Assembly: GCA_947306375.1 (NCBI GenBank)
Contig: CAMZGJ010000006.1
Span: forward strand, 1 to 15,983
Source of the DNA: an uncultured Spirochaetales bacterium
Lineage (GTDB): Bacteria > Spirochaetota > Spirochaetia > Sphaerochaetales > Sphaerochaetaceae
Reading direction: 5' to 3'
DNA: 15,983 nt
Each line of letters begins with the position of its first letter. The first letter of the stretch is position 1. Under the pieces are notes generated by a model. It worked only from the letters and a program-made list of their open reading frames with translations. It did no database searches and was not told where the DNA came from. A program made the translations under genes and the position numbers. This document shows, piece after piece, positions 15,359 to 15,983 of the stretch.

Positions 15359-15983
15359 ATGGAAGAACACATCAGTTCATATATAGATTATCTCAGGACG
15401 GTGGGCGGCTATTCTGAAAAGACGGCCGTTGCGTATGAGCATGACCTGAGAAGGTTTCAGAACTGGATGGAAAGGCACTCCGTAACCCTGGAGGAACTTA
15501 CGCCCGAGGATGCAAGGTCCTTTACTGTGGAACTTTATGAGCAGCATCTCAAGCCGGCCACAATTAACAGAATTCTCAGCGCAAACAGAAGTTTCTTCCA
15601 CAGCCTCTGTGAGGACGGCACAGTCAAGGTCCAGCCTTTCAAGAGGATAAGAAGGGCAAAGCAGGGACAGAGGATTCCCACTGTGCTGTCTGAAGATGAG
15701 ATAAACAGCATTCTCAGATGCAAGTGCGACAGCTATGACCGCCTCATGGAGGTGACCATGTTCAACATGTTCTACTCCACGGGCTGCAGACTCTCCGAAC
15801 TTACGGACATGAAGCTTTCAGACATGGACATTCCGGGAAGAAGGGTTCTGGTAACCGGAAAGGGCAACAAGCAGAGATATGTGTTTCTCACTGAAAGGGC
15901 AGTGAAGATGCTCAATGACTATCTTCCTGCAAGAAAAGAGGTTCTGGAGAAGACCGGACAGGAGGATGACGGGACCCTTCTGA
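15359..15983 (+). CDS. XerC/XerD-family tyrosine recombinase (second copy, 3' end beyond window)
   Basis: A second Xer-type recombinase of which 208 residues are visible; the frame is open to the last base. The N-terminal core-binding domain (MEEHISSYIDYLRTVGGYSE and onward to about 105) is typical. Catalytic Arg144 (STGCRLSE) and Lys168 (TGKGNKQR) are present; the His-Arg-His-Tyr part lies downstream. It differs strongly from the first copy, so this is not a tandem duplicate. The ATG at 15359 is in the same frame as dprA and separated from it only by the dprA stop and 15 bases; the Shine-Dalgarno is weak (TTGAG). In many bacteria dprA–(topA)–xerC–hslVU is a conserved run, which would make this XerC and the other XerD, but that is inference. 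Confidence 0.9.
   Translation, partial: MEEHISSYIDYLRTVGGYSEKTAVAYEHDLRRFQNWMERHSVTLEELTPEDARSFTVELYEQHLKPATINRILSANRSFFHSLCEDGTVKVQPFKRIRRAKQGQRIPTVLSEDEINSILRCKCDSYDRLMEVTMFNMFYSTGCRLSELTDMKLSDMDIPGRRVLVTGKGNKQRYVFLTERAVKMLNDYLPARKEVLEKTGQEDDGTLL

Overview
The window reads as a chromosomal segment of a spirochaete. It has roughly balanced base composition and dense, mostly plus-strand, head-to-tail genes. The order mraZ–rsmH–ftsL–ftsW–ftsQ–ftsA–ftsZ followed by dprA resembles the reduced division cluster I recall from Treponema. Two features point to a lineage with a relaxed cell wall, such as Sphaerochaetaceae: no ftsI (PBP3-type transpeptidase) or mur gene lies between ftsL and ftsW, and the FtsW has lost signature residues. 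The phylum is a fairly firm inference. The family is only a suggestion.

Region 1 (1–6011) is a tightly packed plus-strand run: the 3' part of folD, then miaB, a sirtuin and typA, joined by three successive ATGA start/stop overlaps. Ten bases later come a small exported protein and a caspase-fold lipoprotein, themselves joined by an ATGA overlap. A strong hairpin (6034–6060) closes the run. The first four genes serve one-carbon metabolism, tRNA modification, protein deacylation and ribosome-associated stress adaptation. The last two form an accessory envelope pair of unknown purpose.

Region 2 (6012–7421) interrupts the strand pattern. A minus-strand gene for a REP-associated-type HUH transposase (6175–6855) lies between two perfect 16-base inverted repeats (6117–6132 and 7101–7116). 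The remaining 566 bases up to mraZ are AT-rich and non-coding. They hold a hairpin with a T-run and, next to mraZ, a set of repeats spaced at about one helical turn that looks like the MraZ operator.

Region 3 (7422–13515) is the division cluster: mraZ (regulator), rsmH (16S rRNA methyltransferase), ftsL, a divergent ftsW, ftsQ/divIB, ftsA and ftsZ. FtsZ and its membrane tether FtsA look largely complete. FtsL and FtsQ would form the periplasmic bridge. The SEDS protein FtsW carries Tyr where the catalytic Asp is expected and lacks the GARRWI-type segment. This suggests a divisome kept as a scaffold without the usual septal peptidoglycan polymerase/transpeptidase pair.

Region 4 (13505–15983) has a full-length XerC/D recombinase overlapping ftsZ, then dprA, then a second different XerC/D recombinase that runs off the window. 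These probably handle chromosome dimer resolution and incoming single-stranded DNA.
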